From Pseudomonas palleroniana (lineage in GTDB: Bacteria; Pseudomonadota; Gammaproteobacteria; Pseudomonadales; Pseudomonadaceae): 64,000 nt of DNA. A program made the translations under genes and the position numbers. The DNA lies in the NCBI RefSeq assembly GCF_003031675.1, contig NZ_PYWX01000072.1, positions 26,080 to 90,079 of the forward strand, given 5' to 3'. The notes below the pieces were generated by a model. That model was given only the letters and a program-made list of their open reading frames with translations, was not told where the DNA came from and searched no databases. Of this stretch, positions 51,831 to 60,169 are shown piece by piece (position 1 is the stretch's first letter; every line of letters starts with the position of its first letter).

Positions 51831-52889
51831 ATGAACGATCACAACAACAGCATCGAATTGGAAACCGCCATGACCACCACCACCATGACCATGATCCAGG
51901 CCCTGCGCTCGGCCATGGATGTGATGCTTGAACGTGACGACAACGTGGTGGTGTTCGGCCAGGACGTGGGTTACTTCGGCGGCGTGTTCCGTTGCACCGA
52001 AGGCTTGCAGAACAAGTACGGCAGTTCGCGGGTGTTCGACGCGCCGATCTCGGAAAGCGGGATTATCGGCGTGGCCGTGGGCATGGGTGCCTATGGCCTG
52101 CGCCCGGTGGCCGAGATCCAGTTCGCCGACTACGTCTACCCCGCCACCGACCAGATCATCTCGGAAGCTGCGCGCCTGCGTTATCGCTCGGCCGGCCAGT
52201 TCACGGCGCCGCTGACCATGCGCATGCCCTGCGGCGGTGGCATTTACGGTGGCCAGACCCACAGCCAGAGTATCGAAGCGGTGTTCACCCAAGTCTGCGG
52301 CCTGCGCACGGTGATGCCCTCCAACCCTTATGACGCCAAGGGCCTGCTGATCGCCTCGATCGAAAACGATGACCCGGTGATCTTCCTGGAGCCCAAGCGC
52401 CTGTACAACGGCCCGTTCGATGGCCATCACGATCGTCCGGTCACGCCGTGGTCGAAACACCCGCAAGCACAAGTGCCGGACGGTTACTACACCGTGCCGC
52501 TGGACGTGGCCGCCATCGTGCGTCCCGGCTCTGCGGTGACCGTGCTGACCTACGGCACCACCGTGTATGTGTCCCAGGTCGCCGCCGAAGAAACCGGCAT
52601 CGACGCCGAGGTCATCGACCTGCGCAGCCTGTGGCCGCTGGACCTGGACACCATCGTCAAGTCGGTGAAAAAGACCGGCCGTTGTGTGGTGGTGCATGAG
52701 GCCACGCGTACCTGCGGTTTTGGTGCCGAGTTGGTGTCGCTGGTGCAAGAGCATTGCTTCCATCACCTGGAAGCGCCGATCGAACGCGTCACCGGTTGGG
52801 ACACCCCCTACCCGCACGCGCAGGAGTGGGCGTATTTCCCAGGGCCGTCTCGAGTGGGCGCGGCGTTGAAACGGGTCATGGAGGTCTGA
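51831..52889 (+). CDS. bkdA2: Branched-chain 2-oxoacid dehydrogenase E1 beta
   Basis: A 352-residue E1 beta subunit with NVVVFGQDVGYFGGVFRCTEGL, RVFDAPISESGIIGVAVGMGAYGLRPVAEIQFADYVYPATDQI and the C-terminal transketolase domain (VIDLRSLWPLDLDTIV). The start at 51831 gives an N-terminus like that of P. putida BkdA2 (MNDHNNSI); ATG 51870 is a shorter alternative. It ends directly at the bkdB start with no spacer. Confidence 0.95.
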   Translation: MNDHNNSIELETAMTTTTMTMIQALRSAMDVMLERDDNVVVFGQDVGYFGGVFRCTEGLQNKYGSSRVFDAPISESGIIGVAVGMGAYGLRPVAEIQFADYVYPATDQIISEAARLRYRSAGQFTAPLTMRMPCGGGIYGGQTHSQSIEAVFTQVCGLRTVMPSNPYDAKGLLIASIENDDPVIFLEPKRLYNGPFDGHHDRPVTPWSKHPQAQVPDGYYTVPLDVAAIVRPGSAVTVLTYGTTVYVSQVAAEETGIDAEVIDLRSLWPLDLDTIVKSVKKTGRCVVVHEATRTCGFGAELVSLVQEHCFHHLEAPIERVTGWDTPYPHAQEWAYFPGPSRVGAALKRVMEV

Positions 52890-54167
52890 ATGGGCACGCA
52901 CGTTATCAAGATGCCGGACATTGGCGAAGGCATCGCAGAAGTTGAACTGTCGGTCTGGCATGTGAAGGTCGGCGACCTGGTGGTTGAAGACCAGGTGCTG
53001 GCGGATGTGATGACCGACAAGGCGATGGTGGACATTCCCTCGCCGGTACACGGCAGGGTGATTTCCCTCGGTGGCGAGCCGGGCGAGGTCATGGCGGTGG
53101 GCAGTATCCTGATCAGCATTGAAGTGGAAGGCGCGGGGAACGCCAAGGACGCGCCGGCAGCGGCGGAGCCGGTCAAGGCGGAGCCGGTCAAGGCGGCGCC
53201 CGCCCCCGTTGTCGAGGCCAAGCCGGCATCCGTTATCGTTGAAACCAAGGCGGCGGCCAAGCCTGCGGCCGCGCCCGTCGCCCGCGAAGCCGGTGAGCGC
53301 CCCCTGGCCTCCCCTGCCGTGCGCAAACATGCGCTGGATGCGGGTATCCAGCTGCGTCTGGTGCATGGCTCAGGCCCGGCCGGCCGGATCCTCCACGAAG
53401 ACCTCGACGCCTACCTGCAACAAGGCACGGCAAAGGCATCGACAGCCGCCACCCCCTACGCCGAACGCCACGACGAAGCACAGATCCCGGTGATCGGCAT
53501 GCGCCGCAAGATCGCCCAGCGCATGCAGGATGCGACCCGCCGCGCCGCGCATTTCAGCTATGTGGAAGAAATCGACGTCACGGCTCTGGAGGAGCTGCGC
53601 GTGCACCTCAATGAGAAGCACGGCGCGACTCGCGGCAAGCTGACCCTGCTGCCGTTTATCGTGCGTGCGATGGTGGTGGCACTGCGCGACTTCCCGCAGA
53701 TCAACGCACGCTACGACGACGAAGCCCAGGTCATCACCCGCCTTGGCGCGGTGCATGTGGGCGTCGCCACGCAGAGCGACGTGGGTTTGATGGTGCCGGT
53801 GGTGCGTCACGCCGAGGCGCGCAGCCTGTGGAGCACCGCCGAAGAAATCGCGCGCTTGGCCACCGCCGCACGCAACGGCAAGGCCAGCCGCGATGAGCTG
53901 TCCGGTTCGAGCATTACCCTGACCAGCCTGGGCGCGTTGGGCGGCATCGTCAGCACCCCGGTGCTGAACCTGCCGGAGGTGGCGATTGTCGGCGTCAACC
54001 GCATGGTCGAACGGCCGATGGTGATCAAGGGCCAGATCGTGGTGCGCAAGATGATGAACCTTTCCAGTTCCTTCGATCACCGTGTGGTCGATGGCATGGA
54101 CGCGGCGCAATTCATCCAGGCCATTCGCGGCCTGCTCGAACAACCCGCCAGCCTGTTCCTGGAGTAA
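52890..54167 (+). CDS. bkdB: Branched-chain 2-oxoacid dehydrogenase E2 (dihydrolipoamide acyltransferase)
   Basis: A 425-residue E2. A lipoyl domain (1-80, lipoyl Lys 44 in VMTDKAMVDIP) is followed by an Ala/Pro/Lys-rich linker (about 85-135) and a subunit-binding domain (about 136-175, ASPAVRKHALDAGIQLRLV). The catalytic domain carries HRVVDGMDAAQF near the C-terminus (His 397, Asp 401). It transfers the branched acyl group to CoA and forms the core of the complex. It is followed by lpdV after three bases. Confidence 0.95.
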   Translation: MGTHVIKMPDIGEGIAEVELSVWHVKVGDLVVEDQVLADVMTDKAMVDIPSPVHGRVISLGGEPGEVMAVGSILISIEVEGAGNAKDAPAAAEPVKAEPVKAAPAPVVEAKPASVIVETKAAAKPAAAPVAREAGERPLASPAVRKHALDAGIQLRLVHGSGPAGRILHEDLDAYLQQGTAKASTAATPYAERHDEAQIPVIGMRRKIAQRMQDATRRAAHFSYVEEIDVTALEELRVHLNEKHGATRGKLTLLPFIVRAMVVALRDFPQINARYDDEAQVITRLGAVHVGVATQSDVGLMVPVVRHAEARSLWSTAEEIARLATAARNGKASRDELSGSSITLTSLGALGGIVSTPVLNLPEVAIVGVNRMVERPMVIKGQIVVRKMMNLSSSFDHRVVDGMDAAQFIQAIRGLLEQPASLFLE

Positions 54168-54170
54168 GGC

Positions 54171-55550
54171 ATGACTCAGACATTGAACACCACGCTGCTG
54201 ATCATTGGCGGCGGCCCCGGCGGTTATGTAGCGGCGATCCGCGCCGGCCAGTTGGGCATCCCGACCATTCTGGTGGAAGGCCAGGCCCTGGGCGGCACTT
54301 GCCTGAACATCGGCTGCATCCCGTCCAAGGCCCTGATCCATGTGGCCGAGCAGTTCCAGCAAACCGTGCACCTCAGCCAGGGTTCGCCGTTGGGTATCGA
54401 AGTGGATGTGCCGGCCCTGGACATCCGCAAAAGCGTGGAATGGAAAGACGGTATCGTCGACCGCCTGACCACCGGCGTCGCTGCACTGCTGAAGAAGCAC
54501 AAAGTGCAGGTGATCCACGGTTGGGCCAAGGTGGTGGACGGCAAGACCGTCGAGGTGGGCGAGCAACGTATCCACTGCGAACACCTGCTGCTGACCACCG
54601 GCTCGAAAAGCGTCAACCTGCCGATGCTGCCGATTGGCGGCCCGGTCATCTCCTCCACCGAAGCCTTGGCGCCCACCCGTGTGCCCAAGCGCTTGATCGT
54701 GGTCGGTGGTGGGTATATCGGCCTGGAGCTGGGGATTGCCTACCGCAAGCTCGGCGCCGAGGTCAGTGTGGTCGAGGCGCAAGAGCGCATTCTGCCGGCC
54801 TACGACGCCGAGCTGACGCAACCGGTGCACGAATCCCTCAGGCAGTTGGGCGTGAAGCTGTACCTCAAGCACAGCGTCACCGGTTTCGAGCACAACCGCC
54901 TGCAAGTGCGTGATCCGAATGGCGACACGGTGTCGCTGGAGACGGATCAGGTGCTGGTGGCCGTAGGTCGCAAACCCAACACCCAAGGCTGGAACCTCGA
55001 AGCGCTGAATCTGGACATGAACGGCGCGGCGATCAAGGTCGACCAGCATTGCCAGACCAGCATGCGCAACGTGTGGGCTATCGGCGACCTGAGCGGCGAG
55101 CCGATGCTGGCGCACCGGGCCATGGCCCAGGGTGAGATGGTCGCCGAACTGATCAGCGGCAAACACCGCGAATTCAACCCGGCGGCGATCCCTGCGGTGT
55201 GCTTTACCGATCCTGAATTGGTGGTGGTCGGCAAGACTCCGGATGAGGCCAAGGCGGCGGGCCTGGATTGCATCGTGTCGAGCTTCCCGTTCGCGGCCAA
55301 TGGCCGGGCCATGACCCTGGAGTCGAAAACCGGCTTCGTACGGGTGGTGGCACGGCGTGACAATCACCTGATTGTCGGTTGGCAAGCCGTGGGGGTCGGT
55401 GTGTCCGAACTGTCCACGGCCTTCGGCCTGAGCCTGGAAATGGGGGCGCGCCTGGAAGACGTGGCCGGCACCATCCATGCTCACCCGACCCTGGGTGAAG
55501 CGGTGCAGGAAGCGGCGCTGCGGGCCTTGGGGCATGCCTTGCACCTTTGA
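54171..55550 (+). CDS. lpdV: Dihydrolipoamide dehydrogenase, LPD-Val (E3)
   Basis: A 459-residue flavoprotein disulfide reductase. It has the FAD motif LIIGGGPGGYVAAIRAGQLG, the redox disulfide GGTCLNIGCIPSK, the NAD motif IVVGGGYIGLELGIAYRKLG, and the C-terminal active-site HAHPTLGEAVQEA (His-Glu pair). It is the E3 dedicated to the branched-chain complex, as LPD-Val in P. putida. It is the last gene of the operon; a REPIN of another family follows. Confidence 0.95.
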   Translation: MTQTLNTTLLIIGGGPGGYVAAIRAGQLGIPTILVEGQALGGTCLNIGCIPSKALIHVAEQFQQTVHLSQGSPLGIEVDVPALDIRKSVEWKDGIVDRLTTGVAALLKKHKVQVIHGWAKVVDGKTVEVGEQRIHCEHLLLTTGSKSVNLPMLPIGGPVISSTEALAPTRVPKRLIVVGGGYIGLELGIAYRKLGAEVSVVEAQERILPAYDAELTQPVHESLRQLGVKLYLKHSVTGFEHNRLQVRDPNGDTVSLETDQVLVAVGRKPNTQGWNLEALNLDMNGAAIKVDQHCQTSMRNVWAIGDLSGEPMLAHRAMAQGEMVAELISGKHREFNPAAIPAVCFTDPELVVVGKTPDEAKAAGLDCIVSSFPFAANGRAMTLESKTGFVRVVARRDNHLIVGWQAVGVGVSELSTAFGLSLEMGARLEDVAGTIHAHPTLGEAVQEAALRALGHALHL

Positions 55551-55565
55551 CCGGAACGGTTTCCG

Positions 55566-55655
55566 TGGCGAGGGAGCTTGCTCCCGCTGGGGTGCGAAGC
55601 GCCCCCAAAAGCTGGCGACTGCTACGCAGTCGAGCGGGAGCAAGCTCCCTCGCCA
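55566..55655. repeat. REPIN of a third REP family
   Basis: TGGCGAGGGAGCTTGCTCCC (from 55566) and its reverse complement (to 55655) flank about 40 bases with smaller hairpins. This GCGAGGGAGCTTGCTCCC form differs from the GGGAGGGGGCTTGCTCCC form used elsewhere in the window. It lies between lpdV and the aminotransferase gene. Confidence 0.75.
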
Positions 55656-55744
55656 CCATCAGCCCGCTCCCACACACAGCCAGAATGCAGTATTGTTGTG
55701 CCCATTCAGAAAAAAACCGACTTGACCAGAGATTAGAGGGTGTC

Positions 55745-56764
55745 ATGGGTAACGAGAGCATCAATTGGGACAAGCTGGGTTTTGACTACATCAAGACCGA
55801 CAAGCGGTTTCTCCAGGTCTGGAAAAACGGCGAGTGGCAAGAAGGCACCCTGACCGACGACAACGTGCTGCACATCAGCGAGGGCTCCACCGCCCTGCAC
55901 TATGGCCAGCAGTGCTTCGAGGGCCTCAAGGCCTACCGTTGCAAGGACGGCTCGATCAACCTGTTCCGCCCGGACCAGAACGCCGCCCGCATGCAACGCA
56001 GCTGCGCACGCCTGCTGATGCCGCATGTACCGACCGACGTGTTCATCGAAGCCTGCAAGCAAGTGGTCAAGGCCAACGAGCGGTTCATCCCGCCGTATGG
56101 CAGCGGCGGCGCGCTGTACCTGCGCCCGTTCGTGATCGGCACCGGTGACAACATCGGCGTGCGCACCGCACCGGAGTTCATCTTCTCGGTGTTCTGCATC
56201 CCGGTCGGCGCCTATTTCAAAGGTGGCCTGACGCCTCACAACTTCCAGATCTCCAGCTTCGACCGCGCCGCGCCACAGGGCACCGGTGCCGCCAAGGTCG
56301 GTGGCAACTACGCCGCCAGCCTGATGCCAGGTTCCGAAGCGAAGAAATCCGGCTTCGCCGACGCGATCTACCTGGACCCGATGACCCATTCGAAAATCGA
56401 AGAAGTCGGTTCGGCGAACTTCTTCGGGATCACCCACGACAATCAGTTCATCACGCCGAAGTCGCCTTCGGTATTGCCGGGCATCACCCGCCTGTCACTG
56501 ATCGAACTGGCCAAGACCCGCCTGGGCCTGGAAGTGGTCGAGGGCGAGGTGTTCATCGACAAGCTGGATCAGTTCAAGGAAGCCGGTGCCTGCGGTACCG
56601 CCGCCGTGATCTCGCCCATCGGCGGTATCCAGTACAACGGCAAGCTGCATGTGTTCCACAGCGAGACCGAAGTCGGCCCGATCACCCAGAAGCTCTACAA
56701 AGAGCTGACCGGTGTGCAGACCGGTGATGTTGAAGCGCCAGAAGGTTGGATCGTCAAGGTCTAA
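55745..56764 (+). CDS. ilvE: Branched-chain amino acid aminotransferase
   Basis: A 339-residue fold-type IV PLP enzyme of the long (eukaryote-like) BCAT form. It has HYGQQCFEGLKAYR, RPFVIGTGDNIGVRTAPEF, the PLP Lys 184 in GAAKVGGNYAASL, and IEEVGSANFFGI and SVLPGITRLSLIELAK. It converts valine, leucine and isoleucine to the keto acids that the bkd complex then oxidises. The start at 55745 follows TAGAGGG. A longer frame upstream consists of REP sequence and is rejected. Confidence 0.94.
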   Translation: MGNESINWDKLGFDYIKTDKRFLQVWKNGEWQEGTLTDDNVLHISEGSTALHYGQQCFEGLKAYRCKDGSINLFRPDQNAARMQRSCARLLMPHVPTDVFIEACKQVVKANERFIPPYGSGGALYLRPFVIGTGDNIGVRTAPEFIFSVFCIPVGAYFKGGLTPHNFQISSFDRAAPQGTGAAKVGGNYAASLMPGSEAKKSGFADAIYLDPMTHSKIEEVGSANFFGITHDNQFITPKSPSVLPGITRLSLIELAKTRLGLEVVEGEVFIDKLDQFKEAGACGTAAVISPIGGIQYNGKLHVFHSETEVGPITQKLYKELTGVQTGDVEAPEGWIVKV

Positions 56765-56779
56765 GCTGCGCTGCAAAAT

Positions 56780-56819
56780 AAATGTGGGAGGGGGCAAACA
56801 AACCCCCTCCCACATTTTT
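56780..56819. terminator. Bidirectional terminator derived from REP arms
   Basis: AAATGTGGGAGGGGG (56780-56794) and CCCCCTCCCACATTT (56803-56817) form a perfect 15-bp stem with an eight-base loop. T-runs lie on the plus side and A-runs on the minus side. It separates convergent ilvE and the GNAT gene and probably terminates both. Confidence 0.75.
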
Positions 56820-56833
56820 GATCTCCAAGGTCT

Positions 56834-57724
56834 TCAGGATTGGGGAATATTCCCGGCAATCTTCTTGCCCATGCTGATCCTCGGTTCCACCCCATACCCC
56901 AGCGCCTCGTAGAACCCCACCACCGCATCATTACCGCCGGTGATCTGCAGGTTGATCTTCATGCAGCCCAACGCCGTCAACGCCTGCTCCGCATAACGCA
57001 CCAGCGACGACCCCAAGCCATGCCGCCGATAGTCCGCGTGCACCGCCACCGAATACAGCCAACCACGATGGCCGTCGTAGCCGGCAAGCACAGTCCCAAT
57101 CACGGCCTTTTTGTCTGTCGCGACGAAGAACAACCCATCATTGACCGCCAGCTTCTTATCGATCGCCAGGCTCGGCAGGTTATGCGCAGTGTCATAGCCA
57201 AACGCCTCCTGCCACAACGCGATCACCTGTGCGCGGTGCTGACGGTCACGGTACAGCCCGATGGGGTGGCGTGATAACAGGGTTTTCTCCATCACCAGCG
57301 TGCGCTCGTTGCCGTGGTAAACGTCGCGCACCGTATGAAACCCCAGCTTGCTGTAGAACGGCTCGGCGGTCAGCGAGGACGGCACGCTCAGGGTCGTCAC
57401 CCCGGCTTCGCGGGCACGCAGTTCGATTTCAATCATCAATAGCCGGCCAATCCCCTGCCCTTGCAGTGCCGGGTTGACGAACACCGAGCGCACCACATTG
57501 GCGTCGAGGGCAGCGGTGGCGACTATCATTTGATCCTGGACCGCCACCAGCACCACGCGGCGCTTGAGCAGCTCCAGCACGGCATCCGGTGTGAAGTTGC
57601 TCGCCACGCGGGCGATCACATCCGCCGGGTAATCCCGTGCATTGCTGCTGTGCAAGGCGGCGAGGATGACCTGGCTGATGCCTTCGGCATCTGAGGCTTG
57701 AGCGAGACGAACGGCGGTAGACAT
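56834..57724 (-). CDS. Tandem GNAT acetyltransferase (two GNAT domains)
   Basis: A 296-residue protein with two N-acetyltransferase domains. The first (1-150) has VFVNPALQGQGIGRLLM and PFYSKLGFHTV. The second (about 160-296) has VIGTVLAGYDGHRGWLYSVAVHADYRRHGLGSSLV and GFYEALGY, very like E. coli YpeA. Both acetyl-CoA loops look intact, so both domains may be active. Such fusions are unusual next to single-domain YpeA. Substrate unknown. It is divergent from the citrulline genes. Confidence 0.85.
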   Translation of the reverse strand: MSTAVRLAQASDAEGISQVILAALHSSNARDYPADVIARVASNFTPDAVLELLKRRVVLVAVQDQMIVATAALDANVVRSVFVNPALQGQGIGRLLMIEIELRAREAGVTTLSVPSSLTAEPFYSKLGFHTVRDVYHGNERTLVMEKTLLSRHPIGLYRDRQHRAQVIALWQEAFGYDTAHNLPSLAIDKKLAVNDGLFFVATDKKAVIGTVLAGYDGHRGWLYSVAVHADYRRHGLGSSLVRYAEQALTALGCMKINLQITGGNDAVVGFYEALGYGVEPRISMGKKIAGNIPQS

Positions 57725-57812
57725 GATTCCTCCTGCCTGACACGACTATGACAGACGCCACAATACCAATGTCGCACCGGCCCTCCCACCGTTTGAGCGC
57801 ATTTCACTCCAA

Positions 57813-57888
57813 CAGCCGATTCGGCTGCCACACCCCGCCTTTCAGCTTTCCCGGCTGGGCCACCTGGTTGTTTCAGCCGGGATTCACC
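57813..57888. promoter_or_regulatory. Three phased CAGC-type sites upstream of ctlX
   Basis: CAGCCGATTCGGCTG (57813-57827), CAGCTTTCCCGGCTG (57843-57857) and CAGCCGGGATTCACC (57874-57888) start 30 and 31 bases apart, about three helical turns each. The first is a perfect 6-bp inverted repeat. 15-bp sites in phase are typical of Lrp/AsnC regulators; the AsnC-type gene at 63370 is the likely binder. Confidence 0.55.
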
Positions 57889-57940
57889 CAGCACAACGCA
57901 CAAAATAGCGTCAACGCTCACCCCATGGATTTCGTGCCCC

Positions 57941-58867
57941 ATGCAAACCACCAACACCGTCCTGATGATTCGCCCGGCGCGCTTTGCCTTCAACCCGGAC
58001 ACCGCGATCAACAACCACTTCCAGCGCCCACCCCTCGACCCGTCAGGCGCGCAGCACAAAGCGCTGGAAGAGTTCGACGGTTATGTCGATACGCTGCGCC
58101 GGCATGGCGTGGAGGTACTGGTGGTGCAGGACACGCCGGCGCCCCACACGCCCGACTCGATTTTCCCGAATAACTGGTGGAGCAGCCACGCCGACGGCAG
58201 CCTGGTGCTGTACCCGATGGAAGGCCAGAACCGACGGCTGGAGCGCGACAAGGGTGTGCTGCAAATACTGGAGCAGCGTTTTGCAATCCACCACACCATT
58301 GACCTCAGTCACCTGGAACAACAGAACATTTTCCTCGAAGGCACCGGCAGCATGGTGCTCGACCGCCAGCACCGCATCAGCTACGCCTGCCACTCCGGGC
58401 GCACGCACCAGGACGCCCTGCGCCAGTTCGCCGAACGCCTCGACTACCGACTGTGCGTGTTCCACGCCGTGGACCGTCACCAGGCGCCGATCTACCACAG
58501 CAACGTGATGATGAGCGTCGGTCGCGACCTCTCGGTGGTGTGCCTGCAGGCCCTGCCCGACGCCACCGAACGCCAGGCCCTGGAACGCTCCCTGCGCGAC
58601 ACCGGCAAAGACATCCTCAGCCTCGACTTCGACCAGCTCGAAGCCTTCGCCGGCAACATGCTCGAAGTGCATGACCGGGACGGCCAGCCGCTGCTGGTGA
58701 TGTCCGCCAGCGCCTGGGGCGCGCTGCAACCGGCACAGCGCCAGCACGTGGAGCGCCACACGCGCCCCGTGGTGGTGAACATCGACAACATCGAACGCAT
58801 CGGTGGCGGCAGTGCCCGCTGCATGCTGGCGGAAGTGCACTTGCCTGCCCGCCCCTCATTTCAATAA
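57941..58867 (+). CDS. ctlX: Citrulline ureidase CtlX (amidinotransferase fold)
   Basis: A 308-residue guanidine-modifying superfamily enzyme. It has VLMIRPARFAFNPDTAINN, IFPNNWWSSHADGSLVLYPM, FLEGTGSMVLDRQ, the catalytic His in APIYHSNVMMSVG, and the catalytic Cys in GGGSARCMLAEV. The CtlX family hydrolyses citrulline to ornithine, CO2 and ammonia. Ornithine cyclodeaminase follows 12 bases later, so citrulline would go to proline. The start at 57941 is supported by family-like sequence from residue 4 on. Confidence 0.87.
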   Translation: MQTTNTVLMIRPARFAFNPDTAINNHFQRPPLDPSGAQHKALEEFDGYVDTLRRHGVEVLVVQDTPAPHTPDSIFPNNWWSSHADGSLVLYPMEGQNRRLERDKGVLQILEQRFAIHHTIDLSHLEQQNIFLEGTGSMVLDRQHRISYACHSGRTHQDALRQFAERLDYRLCVFHAVDRHQAPIYHSNVMMSVGRDLSVVCLQALPDATERQALERSLRDTGKDILSLDFDQLEAFAGNMLEVHDRDGQPLLVMSASAWGALQPAQRQHVERHTRPVVVNIDNIERIGGGSARCMLAEVHLPARPSFQ

Positions 58868-58878
58868 GGAGTCTTGCC

Positions 58879-59925
58879 ATGACCCGTTACATCGACGTCA
58901 ACGACCTCTGCTACCTGGTCTCGCAGAAGGGCCTGCCCACCTGCATCAGCGAAATGGCCGAGTACATCCGCGCCGACTACCTGCGCTGGCCGGATTTCGA
59001 AAAATGCGCACGCCTGGCCAACCACTCGCCGGACGGCGTGATCGAGTTGATGCCGGTGTCCGACGCCTCGCTGTACGCCTTCAAATACGTCAACGGCCAC
59101 CCGAAAAACACCCTGGCCGGCCTGCTCACGGTGATGGCCTTCGGTGCCCTGGGCGATGTGGATACCGGCCAGCCGGTGCTGCTCGCGGAAATGACCCTGA
59201 CCACCGCCATCCGCACCGCCGCCACTTCGGCGCTTGTGGCCCGCTACCTGGCCCGCGACAACAGCCGCAGCATGGCGTTGATCGGCAACGGCTCACAAAG
59301 TGAATTCCAGGCCGTGGCGTTCCACGCCATGCTCGGCATCAATGAAATTCGCCTGTTCGATATCGACGCCCAGGCCACCGCCAAACTCGCCGCCAACCTC
59401 AAGGCGTTCCCGGCGCTCAAGGTGATCCTGGCCGGCAGCGTGGCCGAAGCGGTCAGAGGTGCGGACATCGTCACCACCGTGACCGCCGACAAGGCCTACG
59501 CGACCATTCTCACCGACGACATGATCGAACCGGGCATGCACCTGAATGCCGTGGGCGGCGATTGCCCGGGCAAGACCGAGCTGGACCGACGTATCGTCGA
59601 GCGCGCCCGGGTGATCGTCGAGTACGAACCGCAGAGCCGCATCGAAGGCGAGATCCAGCAAATGCCGCAAGATTCGCCGGTCACTGAACTGTGGCGGGTG
59701 ATCAACGGCCAGCAGCCCGGCCGCGAGAACGCGCGCCAGGTCACCCTGTTCGACTCGGTAGGCTTTGCCATCGAAGACTATTCGGCGCTGCGCTATGTGC
59801 TGGATGTGGCCAAGGCCCTGGAGGTTGGCCGTGAACTGGAGCTGGTGCCGGACCTGGCCGACCCGAAAGACCTGTACGCACGGCTGGCCCAACAACCGGC
59901 GGCACAGCAGAAAAAGCGCGCCTGA
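58879..59925 (+). CDS. ocd: Ornithine cyclodeaminase
   Basis: A 348-residue mu-crystallin-family enzyme converting ornithine to proline with release of ammonia. It has the NAD(H)-binding region MALIGNGSQSEFQAVAFHAMLGINEIRLFDID and the family segments PDGVIELMPVSDASLYAFKYVNGHPKN and HLNAVGGDCPGKTELD. The start at 58879 follows AAGGAG. It is likely co-transcribed with ctlX. Together they turn citrulline into proline in two steps. Confidence 0.93.
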   Translation: MTRYIDVNDLCYLVSQKGLPTCISEMAEYIRADYLRWPDFEKCARLANHSPDGVIELMPVSDASLYAFKYVNGHPKNTLAGLLTVMAFGALGDVDTGQPVLLAEMTLTTAIRTAATSALVARYLARDNSRSMALIGNGSQSEFQAVAFHAMLGINEIRLFDIDAQATAKLAANLKAFPALKVILAGSVAEAVRGADIVTTVTADKAYATILTDDMIEPGMHLNAVGGDCPGKTELDRRIVERARVIVEYEPQSRIEGEIQQMPQDSPVTELWRVINGQQPGRENARQVTLFDSVGFAIEDYSALRYVLDVAKALEVGRELELVPDLADPKDLYARLAQQPAAQQKKRA

Positions 59926-59980
59926 GACCGCTCTGGCCTGCCGCTTCACGCCCGAGGCAGGCCAGAATTTCAGCTTTGAC

Positions 59981-60047
59981 AAGCCGATTCAGCCCGTGCA
60001 ACAGCCGATTCCGCTGCATTGCACTTTTTAACAGCGCAATTTGCGCT
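59981..60047. promoter_or_regulatory. Three phased CAGC-type sites upstream of the ABC operon
   Basis: AAGCCGATTCAGCCC (59981-59995), CAGCCGATTCCGCTG (60002-60016) and AGCGCAA-T-TTGCGCT (60033-60047) start 21 and 31 bases apart, near whole helical turns. The second is nearly identical to the ctlX site at 57813 (CAGCCGATTCGGCTG). Likely binding array of the AsnC-type regulator encoded at the end of this operon. Confidence 0.55.
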
Positions 60048-60169
60048 TTATGCAGGGGGTAAACGACACAAAAAACGCACCACCATGGAGCATCCTCTGC
60101 GCCGACGAGAAGGATGTTTCAACTTTATGACTGCCCCTGACATCAATTACAAAATATAGGGACTCCACC

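Noticed and set aside
53370..55643. 757-codon open frame antisense to bkdB and lpdV
   Set aside because: It lies opposite two clearly recognised genes, has no family features and reflects GC-rich codon bias; the same holds for the 745-codon frame at 43383-45620 and other long antisense frames.
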